Positions 24,548 to 32,658 of a stretch of 35,997 nucleotides of DNA are shown here, in pieces (position 1 is the stretch's first letter; each line of letters begins with the position of its first letter). The position numbers were made by a program, and so were the translations under genes. The stretch lies in the NCBI GenBank assembly GCA_030653255.1, contig JAURZS010000212.1, positions 1 through 35,997 of the forward strand. The letters are read 5' to 3'. This DNA is from Burkholderiaceae bacterium (lineage in GTDB: Bacteria > Pseudomonadota > Gammaproteobacteria > Burkholderiales > Burkholderiaceae_C). The notes below the pieces were generated by a model. The model did no database searches. It was not told the origin of the DNA and worked only from the letters and a program-made list of their open reading frames with translations.

Positions 24548-25531
24548 TCAGTCGAGCTTGATGTTCGCGTCCTTGACGACGCGGGCCCATTTTGCCATGT
24601 CGGTCTTGATGAACGCGTCCATTTGCTCGGTCGTCATGGGGGCTGTTTCGGCCCCGGCATCGCGCAAAGCCTTCTGCACGTCAGGACTGCGCAGGGCCCG
24701 GACGATCTCGGTGTTCAGCTTGGTGATGATGTCCCTGGGGGTGGCTGCCGGCGCGCAGAATCCGACCCACGCAATGATCTCGAACCCGGGCAGTCCCGAC
24801 TCGGCGATGGTCGGGATTTCGGGCGCCGGGCTGAAGCGCTGGGCGCTGGTCACGCCAAGGACTTTGAGCCTACCGGACTTGATGAAGGGCAGCACAGGCC
24901 CGATATTGCTGAACATCACCTGCACTTGACCGCCCACCAGGTCGGTCACAGCCAGGCTGTTTCCCTTGTAGGGCACATGGGTCATCTTGACGCCGGCCAT
25001 CAGGTTGAATAACTCCCCCGAAATGTGGCTGGACGATCCCGAACTCGCCGAAGCGAAATTGAGCTGACCGGGTCGCGCCTTGGCCAGCGCTATCAATTCC
25101 TGCAGGGTGTTGACGGGAACCGACGGGTGCACCACCAGAACGTTGGGGTAGGTCACCGCGACGGTGATGGCGGCGAAGTCTTTCACCGGGTCATAAGGAA
25201 CGCTCGGGTACAACGCAACATTTCCCGAGAAGGGGCCGGAGTTACACATGAAAAGGGTATAGCCGTCGGGCGCGGCCCTGGCGGCCAGCTGGGTGCCGAT
25301 CATCTGGGCGGCGCCGGCGCGGTGGTCCATGAGCACTTGCTGCCCCCAGGCCTGCGTGAGCTTGGGGCCGATCTGCTGCACGATCTGGTCTATGGCGCCG
25401 CCGGGGGGCACGGGAAGAATGATGCGTATCGGTTTGGTCGGGTAGCTCTGGGACCAGGCCAGCATGGGGGCCGAGGCCGACAAGGCCACGACAAGAGAAA
25501 GAATGCACCGCACGCAAATGTTTCTGTTCAT
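24548..25531 (-). CDS. Bug/TctC-family periplasmic solute-binding protein
   Basis: A 327-residue receptor with an N-terminal signal sequence (residues 1 to about 27, MNRNICVRCILSLVVALSAS then APMLAWS), followed by QSYPTKPIRIILPVPPGGAID and the lobe-two motif HVPYKGNSLAVTDLVGGQV. IPTIAESGLPGFE follows later. Three in-frame starts are possible: GTG 25549, ATG 25537 and ATG 25531. The last is chosen because GGGAG is 7 bases from it but too close to 25537. The downstream enoyl-CoA hydratase is co-transcribed (18-bp gap). The ligand is probably a carboxylate that feeds CoA-dependent degradation, but no ligase is encoded in this small operon. Confidence 0.9.
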   Translation of the reverse strand: MNRNICVRCILSLVVALSASAPMLAWSQSYPTKPIRIILPVPPGGAIDQIVQQIGPKLTQAWGQQVLMDHRAGAAQMIGTQLAARAAPDGYTLFMCNSGPFSGNVALYPSVPYDPVKDFAAITVAVTYPNVLVVHPSVPVNTLQELIALAKARPGQLNFASASSGSSSHISGELFNLMAGVKMTHVPYKGNSLAVTDLVGGQVQVMFSNIGPVLPFIKSGRLKVLGVTSAQRFSPAPEIPTIAESGLPGFEIIAWVGFCAPAATPRDIITKLNTEIVRALRSPDVQKALRDAGAETAPMTTEQMDAFIKTDMAKWARVVKDANIKLD

Positions 25532-25560
25532 GGACATACTCCCAGGCACACGGCCGTCTC

Positions 25561-25580
25561 CTGAATGATTCTTCGTTCAG
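25561..25580. promoter_or_regulatory. Candidate TetR-type operator upstream of Bug/crotonase operon
   Basis: CTGAATGA and TCGTTCAG flank a 4-base centre, with seven of eight positions complementary. A weak - strand promoter (TTGTAG at 25613-25608, TAGACT at 25590-25585, 17-base spacing) would start transcription at or next to this dyad. No regulator gene is adjacent, so its partner is unknown. Confidence 0.42.
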
Positions 25581-25683
25581 TGGCAGTCTAGCATGGCGCT
25601 GTGGCGCCTACAAGCGGGGAACACATATTCGCCTCAGGCTCGGCCCAAATCTTGCTAAGCTAGGGTCAGGAGATGGTGCTCAA

Positions 25684-27162
25684 ATGCAGAAATTCGACGA
25701 GATGTATACCGCCTTGCCCTACGAGTTCTTTTCTCAGGGGCGGGAGATACGGGAACATTACAAGACCTACGACGCCTGGCTGGCGCGCCAGCCAGGCGAC
25801 ATGATGCGCAAGCGCCGCGAAGAGGCCGAGATGATCTTTCGCCGCGTGGGCATCACCTTTGCGGTCTATGGCGCAAAGGATGAGGACGGCGCCGGCACTG
25901 AGCGTCTGATTCCTTTCGACCTGATCCCGCGCATCATTCCGGCCCATGAATGGGCTGCCATGGAAAAGGGGCTGGTCCAGCGCGTCACCGCCCTGAACCG
26001 ATTCATCCACGATGTCTATCACGACCAGGACATCATCAAGGCCGGCATCATCCCGGCAGATCAGATACTCAACAATGCCCAGTTCCGCCCCGAAATGATG
26101 GGCGTGGACGTTCCCAACCAGGTCTACTCCCATATCGCGGGCGTGGACATCGTGCGCGCACCCGACGCCCAGGGCCAGGCTGAGTACTACGTGCTGGAAG
26201 ACAATCTTCGCGTGCCCAGCGGCGTGAGCTACATGCTGGAAGACCGCAAGATGATGATGCGGCTGTTTCCCGACCTGTTCAACCAGCACCGCGTCGCGCC
26301 GATTGCCCATTACCCGGACCTGCTTCTCGAGACGCTGCGCGCGTCGGCGCCACCGGCCACCGCCGAGCCCACCGTGGTCGTGCTGACGCCGGGCATGTAC
26401 AACAGCGCCTACTTCGAGCATGCCTTTCTGGCACAGCAAATGGGTATCGAACTGGTGGAGGGCCAGGACCTGTTCGTGAAGGACAACTTCGTGTGGATGC
26501 GCACCACCCGGGGCCCGCGCCGCGTCGACGTGATCTACCGCCGTGTCGACGACGACTTCCTCGATCCACTGGCGTTCAGGCCCAGTTCCACCCTGGGCTG
26601 CGAAGGCCTGCTGGGCGCCTATCAGGCTGGCAACGTGACCATCTGCAATGCGGTGGGAACCGGCGTGGCAGACGACAAATCCATCTATCCCTATGTGCCC
26701 AAGATGATCGAGTTCTACCTGGGCGAGAAGCCCTTGCTCAACAACGTTCCGACCTATGTGTGCCGCGATCCGAAAGATCTGCAATACACCTTGGCCAACC
26801 TCAAGGACCTGGTGGTCAAGGAGGTGCACGGCGCGGGCGGCTACGGCATGCTGGTCGGACCTGCCGCCACCAAGGCCGAGATCGAGGCTTTCCGCGGCGC
26901 GCTGCTCGCCAACCCCGCGGGCTACATCGCGCAGCCGACGCTGAGCCTGTCGAGCTGTCCGACCTTTGTCGAAAGCGGCATTGCGCCGCGCCACATCGAT
27001 CTGCGCCCCTTTGTCCTGAGCGCCAAGGAAGTGCAGATGGTATCGGGCGGCCTCACGCGTGTGGCGCTGAAAGAAGGCTCGCTGGTTGTCAATTCATCGC
27101 AAGGCGGCGGCACCAAGGACACCTGGGTGCTCAAAGGCGATTTACCTGTTGCAAGGAGCTGA
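25684..27162 (+). CDS. Circularly permuted ATP-grasp protein (stand-alone)
   Basis: A 492-residue protein of the circularly permuted ATP-grasp type 2 family (DUF404/DUF407). Motifs in order: GITFAVYGAKDEDGAGTERLI, LPRIIPAHEW-like PRIIPAHEWA, VDIVRAPDAQGQAEYYVLED, LTPGMYNSAYFEHAFLAQQMG, YRRVDDDFLDPLAF, NAVGTGVADDKSIYPYVPKM and VVKEVHGAGGYGMLVGP. These include the predicted nucleotide- and metal-binding acids (DDDFLDP) and the lysine of VVKEV. The family is predicted to form an amide bond by an acyl-phosphate mechanism; acceptor and donor are unknown. AGGAGA (25668-25673) is 10 bases before the ATG. Three bases separate it from the alpha-E gene. It is a diverged paralogue of the N-terminal half of the 10788-13328 protein. 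Confidence 0.92.
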   Translation: MQKFDEMYTALPYEFFSQGREIREHYKTYDAWLARQPGDMMRKRREEAEMIFRRVGITFAVYGAKDEDGAGTERLIPFDLIPRIIPAHEWAAMEKGLVQRVTALNRFIHDVYHDQDIIKAGIIPADQILNNAQFRPEMMGVDVPNQVYSHIAGVDIVRAPDAQGQAEYYVLEDNLRVPSGVSYMLEDRKMMMRLFPDLFNQHRVAPIAHYPDLLLETLRASAPPATAEPTVVVLTPGMYNSAYFEHAFLAQQMGIELVEGQDLFVKDNFVWMRTTRGPRRVDVIYRRVDDDFLDPLAFRPSSTLGCEGLLGAYQAGNVTICNAVGTGVADDKSIYPYVPKMIEFYLGEKPLLNNVPTYVCRDPKDLQYTLANLKDLVVKEVHGAGGYGMLVGPAATKAEIEAFRGALLANPAGYIAQPTLSLSSCPTFVESGIAPRHIDLRPFVLSAKEVQMVSGGLTRVALKEGSLVVNSSQGGGTKDTWVLKGDLPVARS

Positions 27163-27165
27163 ACC

Positions 27166-28125
27166 ATGTTGTCACGCACCGCCGATCACCTGTTCTGGAT
27201 GGCCCGATACACCGAGCGCGCGGAGAACACGGCGCGCATGCTCGACGTCAACTACCAGACCTCACTGTTGCCGCAGTCCACCGCCGTGGCCCAACTCGGC
27301 TGGCAGGGGTTGCTGAGCATCAGCGAGCTGCTTCAAGCCTATCAGGCGCACCATGGCGAGGTGCGGCAGCGCGAGGTGATGGAGTTCATGGTCAAGGACG
27401 AAAGCAATCCATCATCCATCGTGTCCTGCCTGGGGGCCGCGCGCGAAAACGCCCGTGCCGTGCGTGGCACGCTGACCACCGAGGCCTGGGAGACACAGAA
27501 CCAGACCTGGCTGGAGGTGCGGCGCATGCTCAGCGCCGGCGAGTTCGAGCGTGACCCGGGCCAGTTCTTTGAATGGGTCAAGTTCCGCTCGCACCTGTCG
27601 CGCGGCGTGACCGTGGGCACCATGCTGATGGACGAGGCCCTGCACTTCATGCGGATGGGGACATTCCTGGAGCGCGCGGACAACACCGCGCGCCTGGTGG
27701 ATGTCAAGTTCCATGCCGTGCAGAGCGACTTCTTCGGCACTGCCAGCGAGAAGGACCAGGAATATGACTTCTACCACTGGAGCGCGATCCTGCGCAGCGT
27801 CTCCGGTTTCGAGATCTACCGCAAGGTGTACCGCGATGTGATCAAGCCCGAACGCGTTGCAGACCTGCTCATCTTGCGGGCGGACATGCCGCGTTCGCTG
27901 CACGCCAGCATGAACGAAGTGGTGAGCAATCTCGCGCTGGTCGGTGGCGACCAGACCAGCGAGACCCACAGGCGCGCCGGCAAACTCAGGGCCGATCTGC
28001 AGTACGGCCATATCGAGGAGATTCTGGCCACGGGCCTGCATGCCTTCCTCACGCAGTTCCTGGACCGCGTCAACGCGCTGGGCACGCGCATCAGCCGCGA
28101 CTTCCTGGTCCCGGTCAGTACATGA
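27166..28125 (+). CDS. Alpha-E domain protein (DUF403)
   Basis: A 319-residue all-helical alpha-E protein. The N-terminal signature SRTADHLFWMARYTERAENTARMLDVNYQ is diagnostic, and an internal repeat of the same pattern appears at FMRMGTFLERADNTARLVDVKF. It is nearly always encoded directly after a circularly permuted ATP-grasp gene, as here (3-bp gap), and the same pair is fused in the protein at 10788-13328. Its biochemical role is unknown; a partner or substrate-holding function in amide-bond synthesis is a reasonable hypothesis. In many genomes a transglutaminase and the Anbu peptidase follow; here a TPR protein follows after 31 bp. Confidence 0.9.
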   Translation: MLSRTADHLFWMARYTERAENTARMLDVNYQTSLLPQSTAVAQLGWQGLLSISELLQAYQAHHGEVRQREVMEFMVKDESNPSSIVSCLGAARENARAVRGTLTTEAWETQNQTWLEVRRMLSAGEFERDPGQFFEWVKFRSHLSRGVTVGTMLMDEALHFMRMGTFLERADNTARLVDVKFHAVQSDFFGTASEKDQEYDFYHWSAILRSVSGFEIYRKVYRDVIKPERVADLLILRADMPRSLHASMNEVVSNLALVGGDQTSETHRRAGKLRADLQYGHIEEILATGLHAFLTQFLDRVNALGTRISRDFLVPVST

Positions 28126-28156
28126 CCCAGGGCGGCACGACGGGTTTGGCGCATCG

Positions 28157-29836
28157 ATGACTTTCACCGTGAGCTCGGATGACCGTCACGGCATGGCGCT
28201 GAGCCTGCTGCGGGCAGGGCGGCTGAAAGAGTCCGTAAGCGCATTCAATGAAATCCTGCGGCAGGACCCCTTGTCCGTTCCGGCGCGCATGGGCCTGGCC
28301 GAGGCTTGCCTGCGTTGTGACGACGGCTGGACTGCTGCGGCCTGGCTCAGCGACGCCTGCCGCGTGGCGCCGCAGGACGTCGGCGTCTGGCAGGAACTGA
28401 TCGGCCTGCTGGCGCGGCAGGAGCGTCACAGCGAGGTCGCACCGGTGCTCGAAAGCGCTGCGGCCCTGCATCCCTTCGCGCTGCGGTTTCTGGAGCCTTT
28501 GGCCGAGCACCATCTGCGCTGCGCGAACCATGCGCGTGCGGTCGATCTGTACCGCAGGCTCGCCGCCCTGGACGCGCGCAGCAGCAGCACGCAGCTGCAC
28601 CTGGGTTTTGCCCTGGAGAACGTCGGCGAGCTTGACGAGGCCATCGTGCACTACCGGCAGGCCATCGCGCTCAACCCCGATCTGGTCGAGGCGCATGTGG
28701 ACCTGGCCGGCGTGCTGTGGCGGGTCTGCGACTTCGAAGGCGCCTTGCAACATGCACAGCGCGCTGTCGCACTCGCTCCCGACAGCGCCTATGCGCAACG
28801 CATCCTGGGCACTGCGCTGCTGCACCTGAACCGGCTGGCGCAGTCGGAGGCGCAGCTGCGCCATGCCATCGAACTGCGGCCCGACCTGTTCATGGCGCGC
28901 TTCGACCTGGCGTTGTTGCTGTTGCTCGCAGGCCGGCTGGAAGAAGGGTGGGCCGCCTATGCGCGGCGCTGGGATGAGGCCGGCGCCTTGCCGCGCCCGG
29001 ACTTCTACCAGGCCGAGCGCGAGTGGCAAGGGCCGGTGCTGCAAGCCCTGGAAGGGCGGCGCATCCTGGTCTATGCAGAGCAGGGCATGGGCGATGTGAT
29101 CCAGTTCATCCGCTATCTGCGGCTGCTCCAGAACGATGGCGCCACCGTCTACTGTGCCGTTCCCGCGCCCTTGATCGCCCTGATCGAGAGCATCCCGGGA
29201 GTCCAGTGCGTGAAGCCCGGCCTCGAAGGGCGAATCGATTACCACGTCGCTTTGCTGGACCTGCCGGGACACTACCGAACCACACTCCAGACGGTGCCCG
29301 CCAGCGTGCCTTATCTTTGGGCCGACGCCGCTCGGGCCGGTCGCTGGCGAGAGCGCCTGCGTGCCTGGGACGGCCGATTCAAGATCGGTATCGCCTGGGC
29401 CGGCCAGCCGGAGCAGGTCAACGACCGCAACCGCAGCATGCCCTTGAGCGAGTTCGCGCCCCTGCTGGCTCTGGACGGCGTGCAGTGCTTCAGCCTGCAG
29501 AAGACGGCCAGCGCGCGCTTCACCGATCTCACCGTGGACCCCGATGCACTGGTGGACTTCACGGCCGATTGGAATGACTTCGCCGACAGCGCCGCCATGA
29601 TCAGCAATCTGGACCTTGTCATCAGCGTGGATTCGGCCGCAGCCCACCTTGCCGGCGCGCTGGGACGTCCGGTGTGGACCGTGCTTGCGCCGAACGCCGA
29701 TTGGCGCTGGCTGCTGGAGCGCGAGGACTCCCCCTGGTACCCGACGATGCGCCTGTTCCGTCGCGGCTTCGGCGAAGCGAGAGCCGACCAGATGCGGCGG
29801 GTGACGCAAGCCCTGACGCAGCGGCTCGGCGCTTGA
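28157..29836 (+). CDS. TPR protein with GT9/SPINDLY-like C-terminal domain
   Basis: A 559-residue protein. The N-terminal about 290 residues are a run of tetratricopeptide-like helical hairpins (for example ALENVGELDEAIVHYRQAIA, LNPDLVEAHVDLAGVLWRV, DSAYAQRILGTALLHLNRLA). The C-terminal part resembles glycosyltransferase family 9/heptosyltransferase-like domains found behind TPRs: RILVYAEQGMGDVIQFIRYL, KIGIAWAGQPEQVNDRNRSM and DLVISVDSAAAHLAGALGRP (from residue 486). Such proteins may glycosylate a protein held by the TPRs, but a donor cannot be named. The start at 28157 has a poor ribosome-binding site; an internal ATG at 28193 is possible. The gene is 31 bp after alpha-E and may be co-expressed with it. 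TetR begins 61 bp after its stop. Confidence 0.82.
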   Translation: MTFTVSSDDRHGMALSLLRAGRLKESVSAFNEILRQDPLSVPARMGLAEACLRCDDGWTAAAWLSDACRVAPQDVGVWQELIGLLARQERHSEVAPVLESAAALHPFALRFLEPLAEHHLRCANHARAVDLYRRLAALDARSSSTQLHLGFALENVGELDEAIVHYRQAIALNPDLVEAHVDLAGVLWRVCDFEGALQHAQRAVALAPDSAYAQRILGTALLHLNRLAQSEAQLRHAIELRPDLFMARFDLALLLLLAGRLEEGWAAYARRWDEAGALPRPDFYQAEREWQGPVLQALEGRRILVYAEQGMGDVIQFIRYLRLLQNDGATVYCAVPAPLIALIESIPGVQCVKPGLEGRIDYHVALLDLPGHYRTTLQTVPASVPYLWADAARAGRWRERLRAWDGRFKIGIAWAGQPEQVNDRNRSMPLSEFAPLLALDGVQCFSLQKTASARFTDLTVDPDALVDFTADWNDFADSAAMISNLDLVISVDSAAAHLAGALGRPVWTVLAPNADWRWLLEREDSPWYPTMRLFRRGFGEARADQMRRVTQALTQRLGA

Positions 29837-29846
29837 CTGTCCAAAT

Positions 29847-29858
29847 GGTATGCTTACC
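29847..29858. promoter_or_regulatory. Possible autoregulatory site before tetR
   Basis: GGTA-tgct-TACC is a perfect 4-bp dyad just upstream of the TetR gene. The seven bases ATGGTAT (29845-29851) also appear in the right arm of the stronger palindrome at 30624-30643, suggesting the same regulator reads both. An extended -10 (TGGTATGCT) overlaps it. Confidence 0.4.
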
Positions 29859-29897
29859 GAGAGTTCAAAATTCAAACACCGAAGAACCCACAACGCC

Positions 29898-30542
29898 ATG
29901 GAAAAGAGAGAAGCCTCGGTCACGAACCCAAAGGCTCCACCCCGGCGCACCAAGCGCGAGCAACGTGACGAGAGCATCGAGAAGCTGCTCGCTGCTGCCC
30001 GCGCCATGTTCGTGACCAAGGGCTATCGCGCCACCACCCTGGAGCAGATTTCGGCAGCAGCGGGCTTGAGCAAGGGCGCGGTGTATTTTCATTTCGGCTC
30101 CAAAGAGGCGGTGCTGATCCAGCTTCTGGCCCGGGTCGAGGCCGATGTGCTCAACCCCTCTGTCGACGTCCTGGAATCCCAAAGCGGCAGTGTTTCCGAC
30201 AATCTGGTGAAGTTCATCCGGATGCACGGCGAAATGGGCCTGACCAACCGCGAAGACCTGCTCCTGCTGATTTCGATGTCGATCGAATTCGCGAGCCAGT
30301 CGGGCGAGGCCGCCGACCGCCTCAAGAAGATGTACAGGCTGCTTTACAAGCCGCTCGAAAAGCTGATCAGGCGCGGCCAGGCCAGTGGCGAAGTCCGCCG
30401 CGATGCGCCCGCTGCCGAACTCGCCGCCGTGATTGTCGCCACACACGATGGCGCGTTTCTTGAGTGGTACCGCCGGGGCGATCAGCTCAACGGCAAAAAC
30501 CTCGTGCGCGCCACGCTGTCGGTGCTGCTGCACGGACTTTGA
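29898..30542 (+). CDS. TetR-family transcriptional regulator
   Basis: A 214-residue regulator. A basic leader (KREASVTNPKAPPRRTKREQ) precedes the helical DNA-binding domain; the helix-turn-helix is at about 46-66 (TTLEQISAAAGLSKGAVYFH, then FGSKE). The C-terminal ligand-binding domain is typical of regulators of fatty-acid or aromatic acyl-CoA operons. The ATG at 29898 is preferred to an in-frame ATG at 29850 because the latter lies within the dyad/extended -10 region. Its gene ends 139 bp before the acyl-CoA dehydrogenase operon, whose promoter carries a 20-bp palindrome in the repressor position. It probably represses that operon until an acyl-CoA ligand accumulates. Confidence 0.88.
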   Translation: MEKREASVTNPKAPPRRTKREQRDESIEKLLAAARAMFVTKGYRATTLEQISAAAGLSKGAVYFHFGSKEAVLIQLLARVEADVLNPSVDVLESQSGSVSDNLVKFIRMHGEMGLTNREDLLLLISMSIEFASQSGEAADRLKKMYRLLYKPLEKLIRRGQASGEVRRDAPAAELAAVIVATHDGAFLEWYRRGDQLNGKNLVRATLSVLLHGL

Positions 30543-30615
30543 ATCGGCCCGTTTCCCTTCGCTTTTTCCGGACTGTGCCATCCTCGTGGCAAGATGAAGA
30601 GGCTGACACCCTTGA

Positions 30616-30645
30616 TTGACCTAAATACCATGTGGATGGTATTAT
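30616..30645 (+). promoter_or_regulatory. Sigma70 promoter of the acyl-CoA oxidation operon
   Basis: TTGACC (30616-30621) and TATTAT (30640-30645) are separated by 18 bases, each with five of six consensus matches. The spacer and -10 are covered by the palindrome at 30624-30643. AGGAGA at 30668-30673 then sets the ATG at 30682. Confidence 0.68.
30624..30643. promoter_or_regulatory. TetR-type operator: perfect 20-bp palindrome
   Basis: AATACCAT (30624-30631) and ATGGTATT (30636-30643) are exact inverted copies around GTGG. The site fills the promoter spacer and overlaps the -10, so a bound repressor would exclude RNA polymerase. The adjacent TetR gene at 29898 is the expected partner, and a matching half-site occurs in front of that gene. 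Confidence 0.7.
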
Positions 30646-30681
30646 TTTTCCAACCAACAAAAGATGCAGGAGACACATGCC

Positions 30682-31845
30682 ATGAGCTATTCCTTGAACA
30701 GTGACCAGAAGCAGATTCAGGATCTGGTTCGCCGCGTTGCGCGCGAGCGCGTCGCCCCACGTGCTGCCGACATTGATCGCACGGCCGAATACCCGCAGGA
30801 CATGTTCGATCTACTCAAGGAACTCGGTCTTTTCTCCCTGCCATTTCCCGTCGAGTACGGCGGCACCGCAAGCCTGCTGTCGGGCTGTGTGGCGGTGGAA
30901 GAACTGGGCCGCGTCTGCTACAACACCGCCTATCTTCTCGTCGTGCAATGGGCGACCTTCGGCGCGATCCTGGGCGGCGGCTCGCCCGAGCAGAAGAAGC
31001 GCTGGCTGTCCGCGTTGTCCTCGGGCGAGGCACGTGGCGCGCTGTCGCTGACCGAATCGCAAAGCGGCTCCGATGTCTCCGGCATCAAGACCACGGCCCG
31101 GCGCACGGCCAAGGGCTACACCATCAATGGCGCCAAGATCTGGTGCACCAACTCACATATCGCCGATTTCATCCTGGTGGGCGCCAAGACGCTGGACGAG
31201 TCCGGCGCAGCCAAGGGCATCAATCTGTTCATCGTCGAGCGCGGAACCAAGGGCCTGACCATCGGCGAGCCCGAGGACAAGATGGGCGCGCGCGGCGTGC
31301 CTTCTTGCCCGCTGTTCTTTGACGAGATGCACGTGCCGGTCGAGGCGCGCCTCGGCCCGGACGACGGCACCGGCTTCAAGCTCGCGATGTCCATGCTCAA
31401 TACCACGCGCCCCGTGGTGGGCGCGCGCTCTGTCGGCCTGGCCCAGGGCGCGATTGATCATTGCCTGGATTTTCTGGCTGACCGCCGCGCCTTCGGCCGG
31501 CACATCAAGGATTTCCAGGGAATGCGCTGGATGCTGGCTGACATGGACATGCGCACTGAAGTGGCGCGCCAGATTGTCTATGCTGCCGCGTCCCGGGCCG
31601 ACGAGGGCATCAAGGGCAAGGAATTCGCGCGCATTGCCTCGATGGCCAAATGCTTCGCATCGGACGTCGGCATGGAAGTGGCCACGCAGGCCATGCAGAT
31701 TTTCGGCGCCGCAGGCATTTCTTCCGACTACCCGATCAACCGCTACTTCCGCGATGCAAAAGTAGTGCAGATCGTCGAGGGAACGAACCAGATCCAGCGC
31801 AACATCATTGCCGATGTGCTGTTGGGCTCGGCCACGCAGCGCTGA
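30682..31845 (+). CDS. Acyl-CoA dehydrogenase (short/medium-chain type)
   Basis: A 387-residue FAD enzyme that introduces the alpha,beta double bond in an acyl-CoA and passes electrons to ETF. The flavin/substrate motif is LSLTESQSGSD (121-131), and the second FAD signature is at IWCTNSHIADF. Unlike the two following dehydrogenases it keeps the catalytic glutamate at the usual short-chain position: E366 in VEGTNQIQRN. Start 30682 is chosen because AGGAGA lies 8 bases upstream; the frame extends to an ATG at 30664 overlapping that site. It is the first gene of the operon controlled by the 30624 palindrome. Together with the crotonase 39 bp downstream it forms a complete dehydrogenation-hydration pair. 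Confidence 0.93.
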   Translation: MSYSLNSDQKQIQDLVRRVARERVAPRAADIDRTAEYPQDMFDLLKELGLFSLPFPVEYGGTASLLSGCVAVEELGRVCYNTAYLLVVQWATFGAILGGGSPEQKKRWLSALSSGEARGALSLTESQSGSDVSGIKTTARRTAKGYTINGAKIWCTNSHIADFILVGAKTLDESGAAKGINLFIVERGTKGLTIGEPEDKMGARGVPSCPLFFDEMHVPVEARLGPDDGTGFKLAMSMLNTTRPVVGARSVGLAQGAIDHCLDFLADRRAFGRHIKDFQGMRWMLADMDMRTEVARQIVYAAASRADEGIKGKEFARIASMAKCFASDVGMEVATQAMQIFGAAGISSDYPINRYFRDAKVVQIVEGTNQIQRNIIADVLLGSATQR

Positions 31846-31884
31846 GCTGCGGCTGCACCCTGATCCCAACAAGGCACAAGCCAC

Positions 31885-32658
31885 ATGCTCGATCTGAATG
31901 TGAACGACGGGGTGGCCAGACTGGTCCTGTCCCATGCCCCGGTCAATGCGCTTTCACCGGCGCTCATCAAGGAATTCCATGCCGTGCTCGACGGCCTGCA
32001 GGCGCGGGGTGACTGGCAGGTGCTGGTCATCGCAAGCGGGCTGCCCGTCTACTCTGCCGGCGGCGATCTGCAAACCATGCTGGGCTGGCTGCGCAGCGCC
32101 GACCCCGAGCGCCAGCTCGCGGACTATGTCATCAGTGTGCAGGAGCTGTTCCTGCGCATCGAGTCGCTGCCGCAGATCACGATTGCCGAGATCGATGGCG
32201 CGGCCTTGGGCGGCGGCCTGGAGATGGGGTTGGCCTGCGACATGCGCTTTGCGTCGTCGGCAGCCACCCTGGGCCTGCCGGAAGTGCGGCTCGGCCTTTT
32301 GCCCGCTGCCGGTGGCACGCAACGGCTGACGCGCCTGTGCGGCCAGGCGGCGGCGAGCCGGCTCATTCTGTGCGCCGAGATCGTCGATGCCGCAACAGCG
32401 CTGGGCTTCGGCCTGGTCAACCAGGTTTGGCCGCGCGAGGAATTCAAAGAGCGCAGCACCGCCCAGACCCGGCGCATTGCGTCGCTGCCGCAGCAGGCGC
32501 AGCAGTCGGCAAAGTCCTGCATCGTCACCGCACTGACCGGCGACCATGCCGCAGGTTACCGGCGCGAGGTCGAGACCATCAGCGCTCTGGGCAAACTGCC
32601 CGAGACTGCGCCACGCATCGCCGCCTTCCTGGAGCGCGCAGGCAAGGCCCGGAAATGA
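31885..32658 (+). CDS. Enoyl-CoA hydratase (crotonase)
   Basis: A 257-residue crotonase with both catalytic acids: IDGAALGGGLEMGLACD contains E113 (rat Glu144) and LGLPEVRLGLLPAAGGTQRL contains E133 (Glu164). The first oxyanion segment is VYSAGGDLQ (55-63), with Tyr-Ser before the usual Ala-Gly-Gly. It should hydrate the enoyl-CoA formed by the preceding dehydrogenase to a 3-hydroxyacyl-CoA. AAGG about ten bases upstream is a weak ribosome-binding site. The 3' end overlaps the next gene (ATGA), so they are translationally coupled. No 3-hydroxyacyl-CoA dehydrogenase or thiolase follows within the window. Confidence 0.92.
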   Translation: MLDLNVNDGVARLVLSHAPVNALSPALIKEFHAVLDGLQARGDWQVLVIASGLPVYSAGGDLQTMLGWLRSADPERQLADYVISVQELFLRIESLPQITIAEIDGAALGGGLEMGLACDMRFASSAATLGLPEVRLGLLPAAGGTQRLTRLCGQAAASRLILCAEIVDAATALGFGLVNQVWPREEFKERSTAQTRRIASLPQQAQQSAKSCIVTALTGDHAAGYRREVETISALGKLPETAPRIAAFLERAGKARK

